In this document: positions 22,422 through 30,954 of the stretch, in pieces
Layout: every line of letters begins with the position of its first letter
How positions within the stretch are numbered: position 1 is the stretch's first letter
Assembly (NCBI GenBank): GCA_020845775.1
Contig: JADLFC010000105.1
Location: forward strand, 1 to 35,440
Direction: 5' to 3'
Origin: Deltaproteobacteria bacterium
GTDB lineage: Bacteria; Bdellovibrionota_C; UBA2361; SZUA-149; JADLFC01
Length of the DNA: 35,440 nt
The notes under the pieces: model-generated
Told to the model about the DNA's origin: nothing
Databases searched by the model: none
The model's input: only the letters and a program-made list of their open reading frames with translations
Position numbers and translations under genes: made by a program

Positions 22422-24494
22422 ATGGCCACTCTTACAACTAAAGCTGAAACAAGGGATTTACTCCTACCATTAGCAGTTGTCGCGGTTGTTGGGTTGATGA
22501 TATTGCCCTTGCCAGCCTTTCTTCTCGATACCTTGCTAATGTGCAACATTGCTTTTGCGCTATGTCTGCTCATTAGCTCGGTATACCTATCCGAGTCGGA
22601 GGAGTTTTCGTCGCTCCCTATGATGTTGCTTCTAGCTACTCTGTTTCGGCTAGGTCTAAACATTTCGACGACTCGACAGCTCCTTAGTAGCGGAGAGCCG
22701 CCCGAGATCGTTGCGGCCTTTGGCAACTTTGTCGTGGGTGGCAATTTGGCAGTGGGAGTGGTTATTTTCTCAATTATTACCGTCGTTCAGTTCCTGGTCA
22801 TTTCTAAGGGCGCTGAGCGCATTGCCGAAGTTGCAGCGCGGTTTACGCTCGATGCCATGCCGGGAAAGCAAATGGCCATCGACGCGGACGTGCGCGCGGG
22901 AATTATCGGACTAGGAGAAGCTAAGGAGAAGCGCAAGGCGCTCCATAGGGAGTCAAAGCTGTTTGGCGCTCTTGATGGCGCGATGAAGTTTGTTAAGGGA
23001 GATGCCATCGCCGGCCTGCTAATAACAATCATTAATATTACAGCTGGCGTCGTAGTTGGGGTTACCCAGCAGGGTTTAGACTTAGGAACGGCTTTTCGCA
23101 AATTTACGCTATTTACCGTGGGCGATGGTTTAGTATCCCAGGTGCCGGCCTTGCTGGTGGCGGTAGCGGCTGGAATCGTAGTCACCCGGGTGGAGAACAA
23201 AGACCGCGGTTTTATCGGCCGTGAGATGTTTGCACAACTGGGCAGAGAGCCGCAGGCGTTGGGGACTTGCGCTGGCGTGATGTTGATTCTTGCGTTCGTA
23301 CCGGGCATGCCTACAGTGCCATTTTTGGGAGCGTCGATTTTATTTTTTCTTATTGCAAAAAAGGGAGTGCTGGAGCGCGCACAGGCGGCTAAGGAAGATG
23401 TCGATTCTACCTTTCAACCAAAGATCTTTTCGCCGCTGGTCCTTAGACTTAGCCTCGATGCGGCTCGCGTGTTGCAGCAGGAGGCGCACTTGCCACAGCT
23501 GATTAAGCAACTGAGATCAAAGACATTCGATACGCGAGGCGTGACCATTAGTGCGGTTGAGTTTGACATCGACGACTCACTGGTTGACATACAGGCAAGC
23601 ATTTTCGTTCACGGAGTCGCCATGGAAAAGATCTCTTTCGCAAACGAAGGCAACTCAGGCGGCGATAAGGCTAATGGTTCAGCATCTATGAATGGCTTTA
23701 GTGCTAGAATTGCAGATTCATTGGGCCGCCTAGTGGAGAAAAACTTACTAGAGTTCATCGATGATACGCACACTAGAATATTGTTGGAGGCTCACCAGGC
23801 GACAGCTGAAGATTTGATTAATAGCGTCGTGCCTAAACTCATTAGCATTACTGGCTTAACGACACTTTTTAGGCAGCTATTACTAGAAAACGTAAGCATA
23901 AGAGATATGCGCCGAATCTTGCAGGCAATAAGCGAGTATAATCTAAACCAAAAGGCTTCTGCAACGAATCAGCCGTCGTCATCGCCACAAATGCAGCTTT
24001 CTGCATCGCTTAGTCAAAACAGTCGATTTCCACATGAAATGTGTGCCCTGTTGGCCCACGTCCGGGAGGCATTAGGTCGGACGATTTCTGCCGATATTAC
24101 ACACGGAAGCTCAACGCTTGAAGCCTTTGTATTGTCACCAGAACTCGACTACTTGTTTGCCAAGCTCAGCATTCTCAACTTGCCTCCTGAGCCGGATTTT
24201 GCTGACAGGATTACCTCAATTATTAGAGGCCTTAGAGAAAGAGATCCGGAGCTATTCGTCGTTCTCACCTCTCGCTCGGCCAGACTGCCGTTTTCTCAGC
24301 TCATGGCAGGCTACATGCCAGATATGCGCGTAATATCCGTGAGTGAGCTGTCAGCAGATATTAAACTTACGCATCCCATTTACGTTGAAGTTGAAGGCTT
24401 AAGCTTAAACGGCAAAGCCCCTAGTGAGTTTTCGGAAACTACCAACATGCCAAATGCCGCAGCTTTCTCAATGCCCTCTATGGAGACCCATTAA
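22422..24494 (+). CDS. sctV: T3SS export-gate protein SctV (FlhA/LcrD family)
   Basis: 690 residues, the normal length. The N-terminal half holds about eight membrane helices (first at 12-35) and the family signatures LFRLGLNISTTR (75-85), GNFVVGGNLAVGVVIF and RFTLDAMPGKQMAIDADVRAG (140-160), then TVGDGLVSQVPALLVAVAAGI. Residues about 330-690 are the cytoplasmic domain that forms the nonameric ring. The protein drives export-substrate docking in the inner membrane. The family includes flagellar FlhA, but SctJ, the rod and needle candidates next to it make SctV the better name. A linker rich in Ser/Gln/Asn (about 520-540) interrupts the cytoplasmic domain. Confidence 0.95.
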   Translation: MATLTTKAETRDLLLPLAVVAVVGLMILPLPAFLLDTLLMCNIAFALCLLISSVYLSESEEFSSLPMMLLLATLFRLGLNISTTRQLLSSGEPPEIVAAFGNFVVGGNLAVGVVIFSIITVVQFLVISKGAERIAEVAARFTLDAMPGKQMAIDADVRAGIIGLGEAKEKRKALHRESKLFGALDGAMKFVKGDAIAGLLITIINITAGVVVGVTQQGLDLGTAFRKFTLFTVGDGLVSQVPALLVAVAAGIVVTRVENKDRGFIGREMFAQLGREPQALGTCAGVMLILAFVPGMPTVPFLGASILFFLIAKKGVLERAQAAKEDVDSTFQPKIFSPLVLRLSLDAARVLQQEAHLPQLIKQLRSKTFDTRGVTISAVEFDIDDSLVDIQASIFVHGVAMEKISFANEGNSGGDKANGSASMNGFSARIADSLGRLVEKNLLEFIDDTHTRILLEAHQATAEDLINSVVPKLISITGLTTLFRQLLLENVSIRDMRRILQAISEYNLNQKASATNQPSSSPQMQLSASLSQNSRFPHEMCALLAHVREALGRTISADITHGSSTLEAFVLSPELDYLFAKLSILNLPPEPDFADRITSIIRGLRERDPELFVVLTSRSARLPFSQLMAGYMPDMRVISVSELSADIKLTHPIYVEVEGLSLNGKAPSEFSETTNMPNAAAFSMPSMETH

Positions 24495-24496
24495 AA

Positions 24497-25126
24497 ATGA
24501 TTGCTAAAACGTTGACTAAACTCATTTCAATCGCAATATCGGCTCAATTGCTCCTAGCAAGTGGATGTGCAACTTACGAATTCTCGCGTTCCCTATCTCC
24601 AAACCAAGAGGCCATGCTAAACCGAAAGTTAATTTCCATAATGAATCAAGTAACTCGCCATTTAGATAGTGACTCTACGAGCGCATTTGACAGTGCGCGT
24701 GCCCTGCTCAGTTTGGCCGAATCGCTTTCCCCGGACGATCCGCGGGTAGCAGATGGTTTTGGCTGCCTTGCCTGGAGAGAAAATGATTTCGATTTGGCTG
24801 AGGAGTATTTCAAGAAAGCTGTTTCACTCGATAGCAACTACGACCGAGGCTATGCTCATTTAGCACTTGTGGCGATGCAAAATGGCGATCGCGAGGCCGC
24901 GAAAAAATTGTTTGAGATTGCTCTATACCTAAATCCACTGAACTATCGAGCGCGAAATAACTTTGCTGGCCTTCTGATTGAAGGCGGCGAGACTAAGGAA
25001 GCTTACGAGGAATTGTTAAAGGCTCAGGGAAGCGGTGCAACAGACGAATGGGAAATACAAAATAACCTGCATCTCACCACGACTACTGCAAAAGAGACTC
25101 ATGTAAACGAGTTGTCGAAAGACTGA
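24497..25126 (+). CDS. TPR lipoprotein, possible T3SS pilotin/assembly factor
   Basis: 209 residues beginning two bases after the sctV stop, so coupled to it. A lipoprotein signal peptide ends LLASGC (Cys24). Residues about 75-175 form three tetratricopeptide repeats (PRVADGFGCLAWRENDFDLAEEYFKKAVSLD, then RGYAHLALVAMQNGDREAAKKLFEIALYLNP and a third). A polar tail follows. TPR lipoproteins of this kind (PilF/SctG-like) help outer-membrane secretins insert. No secretin gene is in the window, so the pilotin role is an inference from position. Confidence 0.75.
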   Translation: MIAKTLTKLISIAISAQLLLASGCATYEFSRSLSPNQEAMLNRKLISIMNQVTRHLDSDSTSAFDSARALLSLAESLSPDDPRVADGFGCLAWRENDFDLAEEYFKKAVSLDSNYDRGYAHLALVAMQNGDREAAKKLFEIALYLNPLNYRARNNFAGLLIEGGETKEAYEELLKAQGSGATDEWEIQNNLHLTTTTAKETHVNELSKD

Positions 25127-25150
25127 CTAATATACTAGGAGAGGTAAAGC

Positions 25151-25195
25151 ATGTCAGCTACAGCCGACGAGAACTATTTTATGCTTGTTCGCTAA
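25151..25195 (+). other. well-started 14-codon ORF antisense to lpxI end (possible remnant)
   Basis: AGGAGAGG lies six bases before an ATG at 25151 that opens only 14 codons (MSATADENYFMLVR) and then TAA. Most of it overlaps the last codons of lpxI on the other strand. It sits right after the T3SS block. It may be the 5' stub of a lost next gene, or chance. Confidence 0.25.
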
Positions 25196-25978
25196 TTCAA
25201 TCATTTTTTCTTTTTCCATCATTAGGGTCTTTCTCGCTTCTATAGCTAAAACATTGGCCTTAACCTTAACCATGGTCTCTAATGTTTTACACCCCACTGT
25301 TGGTATATCAAAGCGCATGTCCTGTGTTGATTTAGCAAATTTTACGACCACAACTCCAGGTCCGCCCAATTCTCCACCGCGAGTTATCGCTGCATCGCTA
25401 CCCTCTACCGCCTCAACGGCAACGACTACACCATCTTTTACAACCACCAATTGCCCTATATGCTCAGCGCTCATAGCGCGCAATGCTGACACACCTACCT
25501 CAATGTCAGCACGCTGAGTAGCTGTTGGCTTACACCTACCCAGAACGCCTTCAGCCGCAAAGGAATCTTCCATAAAAGTAGCACAACTTATTACCTCAAT
25601 TCCTTCCTTTTCAAGCTCTTCAGCAATACCTCGCATAATCAGGTCATCCTTGGTAGAGCGAATCCTAGCAAGTAACTGAATACCTCTCACGTCGAGCTTG
25701 ACTCCCTTAAACAAGCTAATTCGACTGATCCCACCAGCCATAGCCACCCTCTCTACTCCAAAGGAAAGAAAAGAGGATATTAACTTGCCCAACTGACCTA
25801 CTTTAATCCACACCGCCTCATCCACGAGCGATTCAATAGCCTTATCCGTTTCGCCGATGTGACAAACTGCAAACACTTTACAAGCATTGCGCTTGGCACC
25901 GCGAACAAACTCCAGCGGAAAGGCTCCGTTTCCAGCAATTACTCCAATTATTCGCTCAGGTGTTTTAGTGGTGTGCAA
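25154..25978 (-). CDS. lpxI: UDP-2,3-diacylglucosamine pyrophosphatase LpxI
   Basis: 274 residues. LpxI hydrolyses UDP-2,3-diacylglucosamine to lipid X, the fourth step of lipid A synthesis, and replaces LpxH in many non-enteric bacteria. The N-terminal domain (IGVIAGNGAFPLEF) and C-terminal domain with GGPGVVVVKFAK and FDIPTVG are characteristic. Asp224 in the latter matches the catalytic Asp225 of Caulobacter LpxI. The TTG at 25976-25978 has GGAGAGA five bases upstream and is accepted as the start. It overlaps lpxA by 31 bases. Last gene of the envelope run. Confidence 0.95.
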   Translation of the reverse strand: MHTTKTPERIIGVIAGNGAFPLEFVRGAKRNACKVFAVCHIGETDKAIESLVDEAVWIKVGQLGKLISSFLSFGVERVAMAGGISRISLFKGVKLDVRGIQLLARIRSTKDDLIMRGIAEELEKEGIEVISCATFMEDSFAAEGVLGRCKPTATQRADIEVGVSALRAMSAEHIGQLVVVKDGVVVAVEAVEGSDAAITRGGELGGPGVVVVKFAKSTQDMRFDIPTVGCKTLETMVKVKANVLAIEARKTLMMEKEKMIELANKHKIVLVGCS

Positions 25979-26748
25979 ATCGTTCTCTCCGAACTTTGGA
26001 TAAACTCTATCAAAGGTCGAATCCGAAGATGGCCACTGAGCTCAGGTGGCAAGTTGTTAATTTTTTCTTCCAATCTGCCCATTTTAGAAAAGAGGTGGCG
26101 ATATACTTTCTTAATTATCAATATCTCATCCTCCGATACACCACCTCGCCTAAGTCCAACTATGTTAACACCTCTTAAGTGACAACGATCTCCCTGCCCT
26201 ATGCAATATGGCGGCAAATCGTGCGCCAACATTGAACCTGCACCAGCTATTGCCATATCGCCAATGCGACAAAACTGATGCACGCCAACCATCCCACCAA
26301 GCACTATTCTATTTCCAATCGAAACGTGCCCTGCCAGCGCAACTCCGTTAGACAAGATGTTATTGTTCCCAACGCTACAATCGTGCGCAACGTGAGAACC
26401 AACCAAAAACACATTGTCGTCCCCAATTACAGTCCGCATGTGCCCGCCTTGGGTACCTGGATTTAATGTAACATGCTCGCGAATAATATTTCGCGAGCCC
26501 ATCTCCAGCGTCGAACTTTCTCCCTTGTACTTTAAATCTTGCGGTGCTGAACCAATTGACGCAAACTGAAAAATCACGTTCTCTTCGCCAAGCGTGGTAT
26601 GCCCTTCGATAACCACGTGCGATCGAATTTCGCACCCCTCGCCAATGATAACATTAGGGCCAATAGTGCTATAGGCTCCGACTGTTACTGAGGTAGCTAG
26701 CCTAGCTTGCGAATCAACTATCGCAGTTGGATGAATGTTAGCTCTCAT
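25948..26748 (-). CDS. lpxA: UDP-N-acetylglucosamine acyltransferase LpxA
   Basis: 266 residues with left-handed beta-helix hexapeptide repeats (VTVGAYSTIGPNVIIGEGCEI) and a C-terminal helical part. The catalytic histidine is His122 in HVAHDC, with HQFC at 157-160. LpxA adds the first 3-hydroxyacyl chain from acyl-ACP to UDP-GlcNAc in the cytoplasm. At the position of E. coli Gly173, the chain-length ruler, the sequence has Ala170, and QGDR stands in place of E. coli QGNH. These may change acyl length, which cannot be predicted firmly. It follows fabZ after 32 bases. Confidence 0.96.
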   Translation of the reverse strand: MRANIHPTAIVDSQARLATSVTVGAYSTIGPNVIIGEGCEIRSHVVIEGHTTLGEENVIFQFASIGSAPQDLKYKGESSTLEMGSRNIIREHVTLNPGTQGGHMRTVIGDDNVFLVGSHVAHDCSVGNNNILSNGVALAGHVSIGNRIVLGGMVGVHQFCRIGDMAIAGAGSMLAHDLPPYCIGQGDRCHLRGVNIVGLRRGGVSEDEILIIKKVYRHLFSKMGRLEEKINNLPPELSGHLRIRPLIEFIQSSERTICTPLKHLSE

Positions 26749-26780
26749 CGTTACCTATAAAAAAAACGCAAAACAACTTA

Positions 26781-27233
26781 TCAGTTTACTTCTGTTGCCT
26801 TTAAAATCGCGTCTGCAACAACTTGATCGCCAACTCGCGCAATCGCTCGCATCTTCCAATGAACGAGCTTTCTTCTCGGAGACGAGCACTCTAACGTAAT
26901 GACGTCACCGGGAACTACGGGCTTTCTAAACCGAGCCGATTCCACACCGGAAAAAACTATCAATTTCTCCGCCGAAGCTCCGCCAGTGCTAATTTTAACA
27001 AAAATAGCTCCCACCTGAGCCAAGGCTTCCAGTATCAAAACCCCTGGCATTAGTGGCCTCCCCGGAAAATGACCTTCAAAAAATGGCTCATTTACCGATA
27101 CATTCTTCACCCCAACAATTTTTACGCCATCGACAAACTCTATTATCCTATCGACAAATAAGAATGGATACCTATGAGGTATAATGCGCTGAATGTCATT
27201 AACTTCTAAAGGGATTTTAATATCTGTAGTCAC
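26781..27233 (-). CDS. fabZ: 3-hydroxyacyl-ACP dehydratase FabZ
   Basis: 150 residues with the single hotdog domain of FabZ. Catalytic residues are His55 in EGHFPGRPLMPG and Glu69 in LEALAQ; IIPHRYPFLFVDRI is the N-terminal signature. It dehydrates 3-hydroxyacyl-ACP in fatty-acid synthesis and competes with LpxA for the same substrate, so the pair is often coregulated. The start is GTG. In the usual order lpxD precedes fabZ; here skp does, with 78 bases between. Confidence 0.96.
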   Translation of the reverse strand: MTTDIKIPLEVNDIQRIIPHRYPFLFVDRIIEFVDGVKIVGVKNVSVNEPFFEGHFPGRPLMPGVLILEALAQVGAIFVKISTGGASAEKLIVFSGVESARFRKPVVPGDVITLECSSPRRKLVHWKMRAIARVGDQVVADAILKATEVN

Positions 27234-27311
27234 TTAGATTTTCCTCGCCTACAAATTTCTACCGCATTAAGTAATAACGCTTTCTTGGTGGCACTGCGCC
27301 ACAAACACTAC

Positions 27312-27854
27312 TTACTGGGTTTTGTCGAACTGCTGAATAACTTTATCGGTAATGTCAATTTTGTTATCTGCGTAAAGCACTGCTTGCGAACTTTTTTCAA
27401 GAATAATAGTAAAGCCGTCGCGACGACCAACCTCGTCTACTACAGCATGTAGCTTTTTTAATAAATCGCCAACGACCTTAATATTCTCTCGGCGAAGAGA
27501 TTCTTGCGAATCTTCAAATAGGCGCTTTAGATCCTTTTCCACAACAATGAGTTTTTCTTCTTTCTCGGTTCTAGCGAGCTCGTTCAGACTAGCCTTCTGC
27601 TTCCCAAAATCTTCCCTCATGCGGGAAAACTCTTGCTTTTTCTTGTCCAGTTCCGACTGTACCGATTTAACCTTCTGCTCATACTCTTTCTGGGCTTTCT
27701 TCCCCTCAATGGAAGAACTGAGCGCTCTTTGCATATCCACAAACCCAACCACCATCGCCTCCTTCTCGGCAAGAGCATTGCTAACCCCAAGGGTTAATAA
27801 TAAGAAGATTACCAACAAAACGCTAAGACCATAAAGACGAGAAAGAAAAGACAT
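27312..27854 (-). CDS. skp: periplasmic chaperone Skp/OmpH
   Basis: 180 residues from ATG 27852-27854, with GAGG five bases upstream (a GTG six bases earlier lies inside that site). A Sec signal peptide (about 1-30, LSVLLVIFLLLTLGVSNALA) precedes VGFVDMQRAL. Long charged coiled-coil helices (about 55-140) form the tentacles that hold unfolded outer-membrane proteins, and the end IILEKSSQAVLYADNKIDITDKVI is typical. It directly follows bamA, its functional partner. Confidence 0.9.
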   Translation of the reverse strand: MSFLSRLYGLSVLLVIFLLLTLGVSNALAEKEAMVVGFVDMQRALSSSIEGKKAQKEYEQKVKSVQSELDKKKQEFSRMREDFGKQKASLNELARTEKEEKLIVVEKDLKRLFEDSQESLRRENIKVVGDLLKKLHAVVDEVGRRDGFTIILEKSSQAVLYADNKIDITDKVIQQFDKTQ

Positions 27855-27993
27855 AATCACCTCACATTACTTTGCATCAAGAACAAGAGCTGCAATTAAT
27901 TTAAAAAGAACACATACTATAATTAACTCAAGATTACAACAACACACAGCGCCTAAGCCGCATCGGTATCAATATCAATAACTACAATTTTAT

Positions 27994-30270
27994 TTACAGT
28001 GGCGCGCCAAAGGAAAACAAAGTTACCACTGAATCTTCCCCTTCTTTTCTTTCTAAAGGATAGCCAATCTCCACTCTTATTGGCCCCAAGGGTGAATTCC
28101 ACCTAACTCCCCATCCTACCGCTTGGCGCAGATCTGCAAATTCAATATTTTCATCATCATCAAAAGCATTGCCTATGTCGTAAAAAGCTACACCCTTTAG
28201 CCCCATGGCAGAAAATATTGGAAAAATGAGTTCAAAATTGGCAACTAGTTCTTTATTGCCACCAAATTCGTTTCCATTTGCATCTTTCGGGCCAAGCTCT
28301 CGAGATTTAAAACCTCGAACCGAGTTAATGCCTCCAGGGAAGAATCGTCGAAACAACGGAAATGTTTCGCCATCAAAAGTATCACCATACCCAAAATCAA
28401 CTCGCTGAGAGAAGACAAAATCACCAAATGCCGGTCTCCAGATGGGTCTATAAATGGTGTTTGACAGTTCCGCTAACCAAAACTCCTCCGAGCCACCTAA
28501 GCCAGCCAATGAAACGCTTACTAACTGCCGAGAGCCAGTTAGTGGACTTAGCGGATTATCGATAGTGTTGCGCACTAATCTCGGCGTAATGCTCGAAGAC
28601 GTACTAACGCCTTTTTCGTTTTGTATGAGCTCAGGCGCATCTTCGCTGATATTATCGATGTCGATTTCTAACAACTCATAACGCAACGAAAACCTGACAT
28701 CATCGACATTCTCTGGCCCAAAAAACATCAGTGGATAACCCGCCGTTAGCGATCCTCCTCGTTGCTTTCGGTCAAAATCGTCAAATTCCCTCTCTGTAGA
28801 CAGCAAATCGATACCGCCTGACCAGTAAGAATCGTTTATCCTGGGATTCGTAAAAGAAAACACATAATTTTCGTTTATCGTTCCCACGTTTACGTCAGTT
28901 ACAATCGAATTGCCTTGCCCAAAAAGGTTATTTTCGGACACGCGAACATTAAAGATAAAACCTTCATCTGAGCTAATTCCTGCTCCCGCGCTAAATGTTC
29001 CCGTAGCTGCCTCGCGCACTGCGAGGAGTAGATCCACGCGCTCCTTTTCCTTAGATGGTTGTGGCGTGATGCTGACTTCCTCGAAAAAACCCAGCCTATT
29101 TAGCAGCTCCTGACTACGCCTAATCTTTGAACTAGAAAATAGATCCGTTTCCTGGATTTTTAACGACCGCCTAATAACATTGTCAGTAGTCTTGCTGTTA
29201 CCGCTAATGTTAATGCGATCGACGTAGGCTAATTTGCCCCGGCTAATTTCAAAAACAACATCGACTTCGCGACTTGTCCTATCCAAACTCGTTGCTGGCT
29301 CAACGTTAGCAAATGCATATCCGACATCAGTAAATTTATCTAAAATATGGAATGTGCTTTGGCGAATTGTATCGATATTAAAAGTGTCGCCCCTTTTTAC
29401 CTGGACTCCTTCCAAGGTTTTCTCAGTATCGCCATTGACGAGGTCGCCCTTTACTCCAATATTTCTCAAACTAAATATTGGTCCCTCCTCGATCTTAAAG
29501 GTGAGGACAAGGCCATCATCTACTTCCTTAATCTCAGGCTCACCTACCCTAACATCCGCATAGCCCTTTGTAAGGTAGTACCGAGAGATCAATTGAACGT
29601 CGTTAGTAAGTTGATCGGCTTTTACGACACCCGAACCGGTAAGCCAAGAGCTCCACCACTTATACTTACGCGTCATCACTACGCCTTTCAATTCGGAATC
29701 AGTTATCTCATCATTTCCTTCAAAAAAAATCTTTCGGAGCTTCTTTTTTTCGCCCTCGTCCACTACGAAAGTTAGATCCACCTGGTTATTTTCAACAGAC
29801 GTAATTGAATAATCTATGCTCGTATCATAGAAGCCCAAACTCTGATAATAGAGTTTAAGTTGCTCAATTCCAGCCTTTATCTTTTTCTTATCTAAAAACC
29901 GAGCAGCAGAAATCTCGAGCTTTTCTTTTAAAACTTCCTCGCTTAGCTCTTCATTGCCCTTTAAGAAAACTTGCCTGAGCGCTGGTCTTTCCACTACGCT
30001 AAAAGTCAATACGCCATCTTGACCTCGAACGCGCAAACCCGCAACGACCTTCTCAAAGAAACCAGTCTTGTAAATTTGCTTAATATCAGCATCTATTGCT
30101 GCCTTGTCGAGCTTCTTGCCGACTAAGGTTGATAACTGATCCCTAATCGTCTCTTCGCTTACTCGTTCATTTCCTCTTATCTTGATCTCAGAAATCACGT
30201 CCCGCTCCTCTGCTACAGCATCTACGCCACAACAAAAAAGCAATACAGTTATCCAAATCAATCTCTTCAC
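27994..30270 (-). CDS. bamA: outer-membrane protein assembly factor BamA
   Basis: 758 residues. A signal peptide (1-20) is followed by five POTRA domains (about 22-345; the first opens ISEIKIRGNERVSEETIRDQL) and a 16-strand barrel from about 400. The loop-6 motif VRGF (NSVRGFKSRELG) is present. BamA inserts beta-barrel proteins into the outer membrane. It starts at GTG, overlapping the lolD stop by four bases. The C-terminus reads FSFGAPL: the last residue is Leu rather than the aromatic Phe/Trp normal for barrel proteins. Confidence 0.97.
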   Translation of the reverse strand: MKRLIWITVLLFCCGVDAVAEERDVISEIKIRGNERVSEETIRDQLSTLVGKKLDKAAIDADIKQIYKTGFFEKVVAGLRVRGQDGVLTFSVVERPALRQVFLKGNEELSEEVLKEKLEISAARFLDKKKIKAGIEQLKLYYQSLGFYDTSIDYSITSVENNQVDLTFVVDEGEKKKLRKIFFEGNDEITDSELKGVVMTRKYKWWSSWLTGSGVVKADQLTNDVQLISRYYLTKGYADVRVGEPEIKEVDDGLVLTFKIEEGPIFSLRNIGVKGDLVNGDTEKTLEGVQVKRGDTFNIDTIRQSTFHILDKFTDVGYAFANVEPATSLDRTSREVDVVFEISRGKLAYVDRINISGNSKTTDNVIRRSLKIQETDLFSSSKIRRSQELLNRLGFFEEVSITPQPSKEKERVDLLLAVREAATGTFSAGAGISSDEGFIFNVRVSENNLFGQGNSIVTDVNVGTINENYVFSFTNPRINDSYWSGGIDLLSTEREFDDFDRKQRGGSLTAGYPLMFFGPENVDDVRFSLRYELLEIDIDNISEDAPELIQNEKGVSTSSSITPRLVRNTIDNPLSPLTGSRQLVSVSLAGLGGSEEFWLAELSNTIYRPIWRPAFGDFVFSQRVDFGYGDTFDGETFPLFRRFFPGGINSVRGFKSRELGPKDANGNEFGGNKELVANFELIFPIFSAMGLKGVAFYDIGNAFDDDENIEFADLRQAVGWGVRWNSPLGPIRVEIGYPLERKEGEDSVVTLFSFGAPL

Positions 30271-30950
30271 AGTACTTTCTCAACCAATTTACCAGCTGTT
30301 AGTTCCACAACTCTTCCCATGGATTTTGCCAACTCTAACGAGTGCGTAACAACAATTAAAGTCATTTTTACTTCTTCCTGAATGGCAAGAAGCAACTCCT
30401 GAACTTCTTTAGCAGTACGAGTATCGAGATTGCCCGTCGGCTCGTCTGCAAGAACTACCCCAGGTTTAGAACTCAAGGCTCGCGCAATAGCAACCCTCTG
30501 CTGCTCTCCTCCAGAAAGAGCTGCTGGTCTGTGCTTCAAGCGAGCCTCCAATCCAACTCTTTTTAGCAAAATTTCAGCTCTTTCCATAGCGTCGACACGC
30601 CTTTCCCCTTGCAATATTAGTGGCATGGCAACATTTTCCTGGGCATCAAACTCTTGCAACAAATAGTGAAACTGAAACACAAACCCTATATATCTACCGC
30701 GAAACGCCGAAAGAGCCGCGTCATCCAAACACTTTTCAGTGACGCACTTGCTGCCGATAAATACCTCTCCCGATGTGGGCTTTTCAAGGGTACCTAGTAT
30801 TTGCAACAAAGTCGTTTTACCTGCCCCGGACTCCCCTACAAGCGCAAGGCTTGTTCCAGATTCAACCTCTAACGAAAGATCTGCAAATACTTCTATCATT
30901 CGACCTGCGTCATTAAACCGCTTGGCGATATTTCTAGCCTCAACTCTCAT
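30267..30950 (-). CDS. lolD: lipoprotein-releasing ABC ATPase LolD
   Basis: 227 residues, complete ABC ATPase: Walker A GESGAGKTT near 40, Q-loop VFQFHYLLQEFDAQENV, signature LSGGEQQRVAIARAL and Walker B VVLADEPTGNLD. With the LolC/E-type partner encoded just upstream (four bases away) it extracts lipoproteins from the inner membrane for transfer to the outer membrane. The MacB group is similar, but the neighbouring permease and bamA point to Lol. Its stop overlaps the bamA start. Confidence 0.93.
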   Translation of the reverse strand: MRVEARNIAKRFNDAGRMIEVFADLSLEVESGTSLALVGESGAGKTTLLQILGTLEKPTSGEVFIGSKCVTEKCLDDAALSAFRGRYIGFVFQFHYLLQEFDAQENVAMPLILQGERRVDAMERAEILLKRVGLEARLKHRPAALSGGEQQRVAIARALSSKPGVVLADEPTGNLDTRTAKEVQELLLAIQEEVKMTLIVVTHSLELAKSMGRVVELTAGKLVEKVL

Positions 30951-30954
30951 GCGA

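Noticed and set aside
22422-24494. naming this gene flhA (flagellar)
   Set aside because: The neighbouring lipoprotein SctJ and rod/needle-like genes are injectisome-type; no other flagellar gene is nearby.
29347-29775. 142-codon plus-strand ORF within bamA
   Set aside because: Antisense to POTRA-encoding sequence, no ribosome binding site and no domain.
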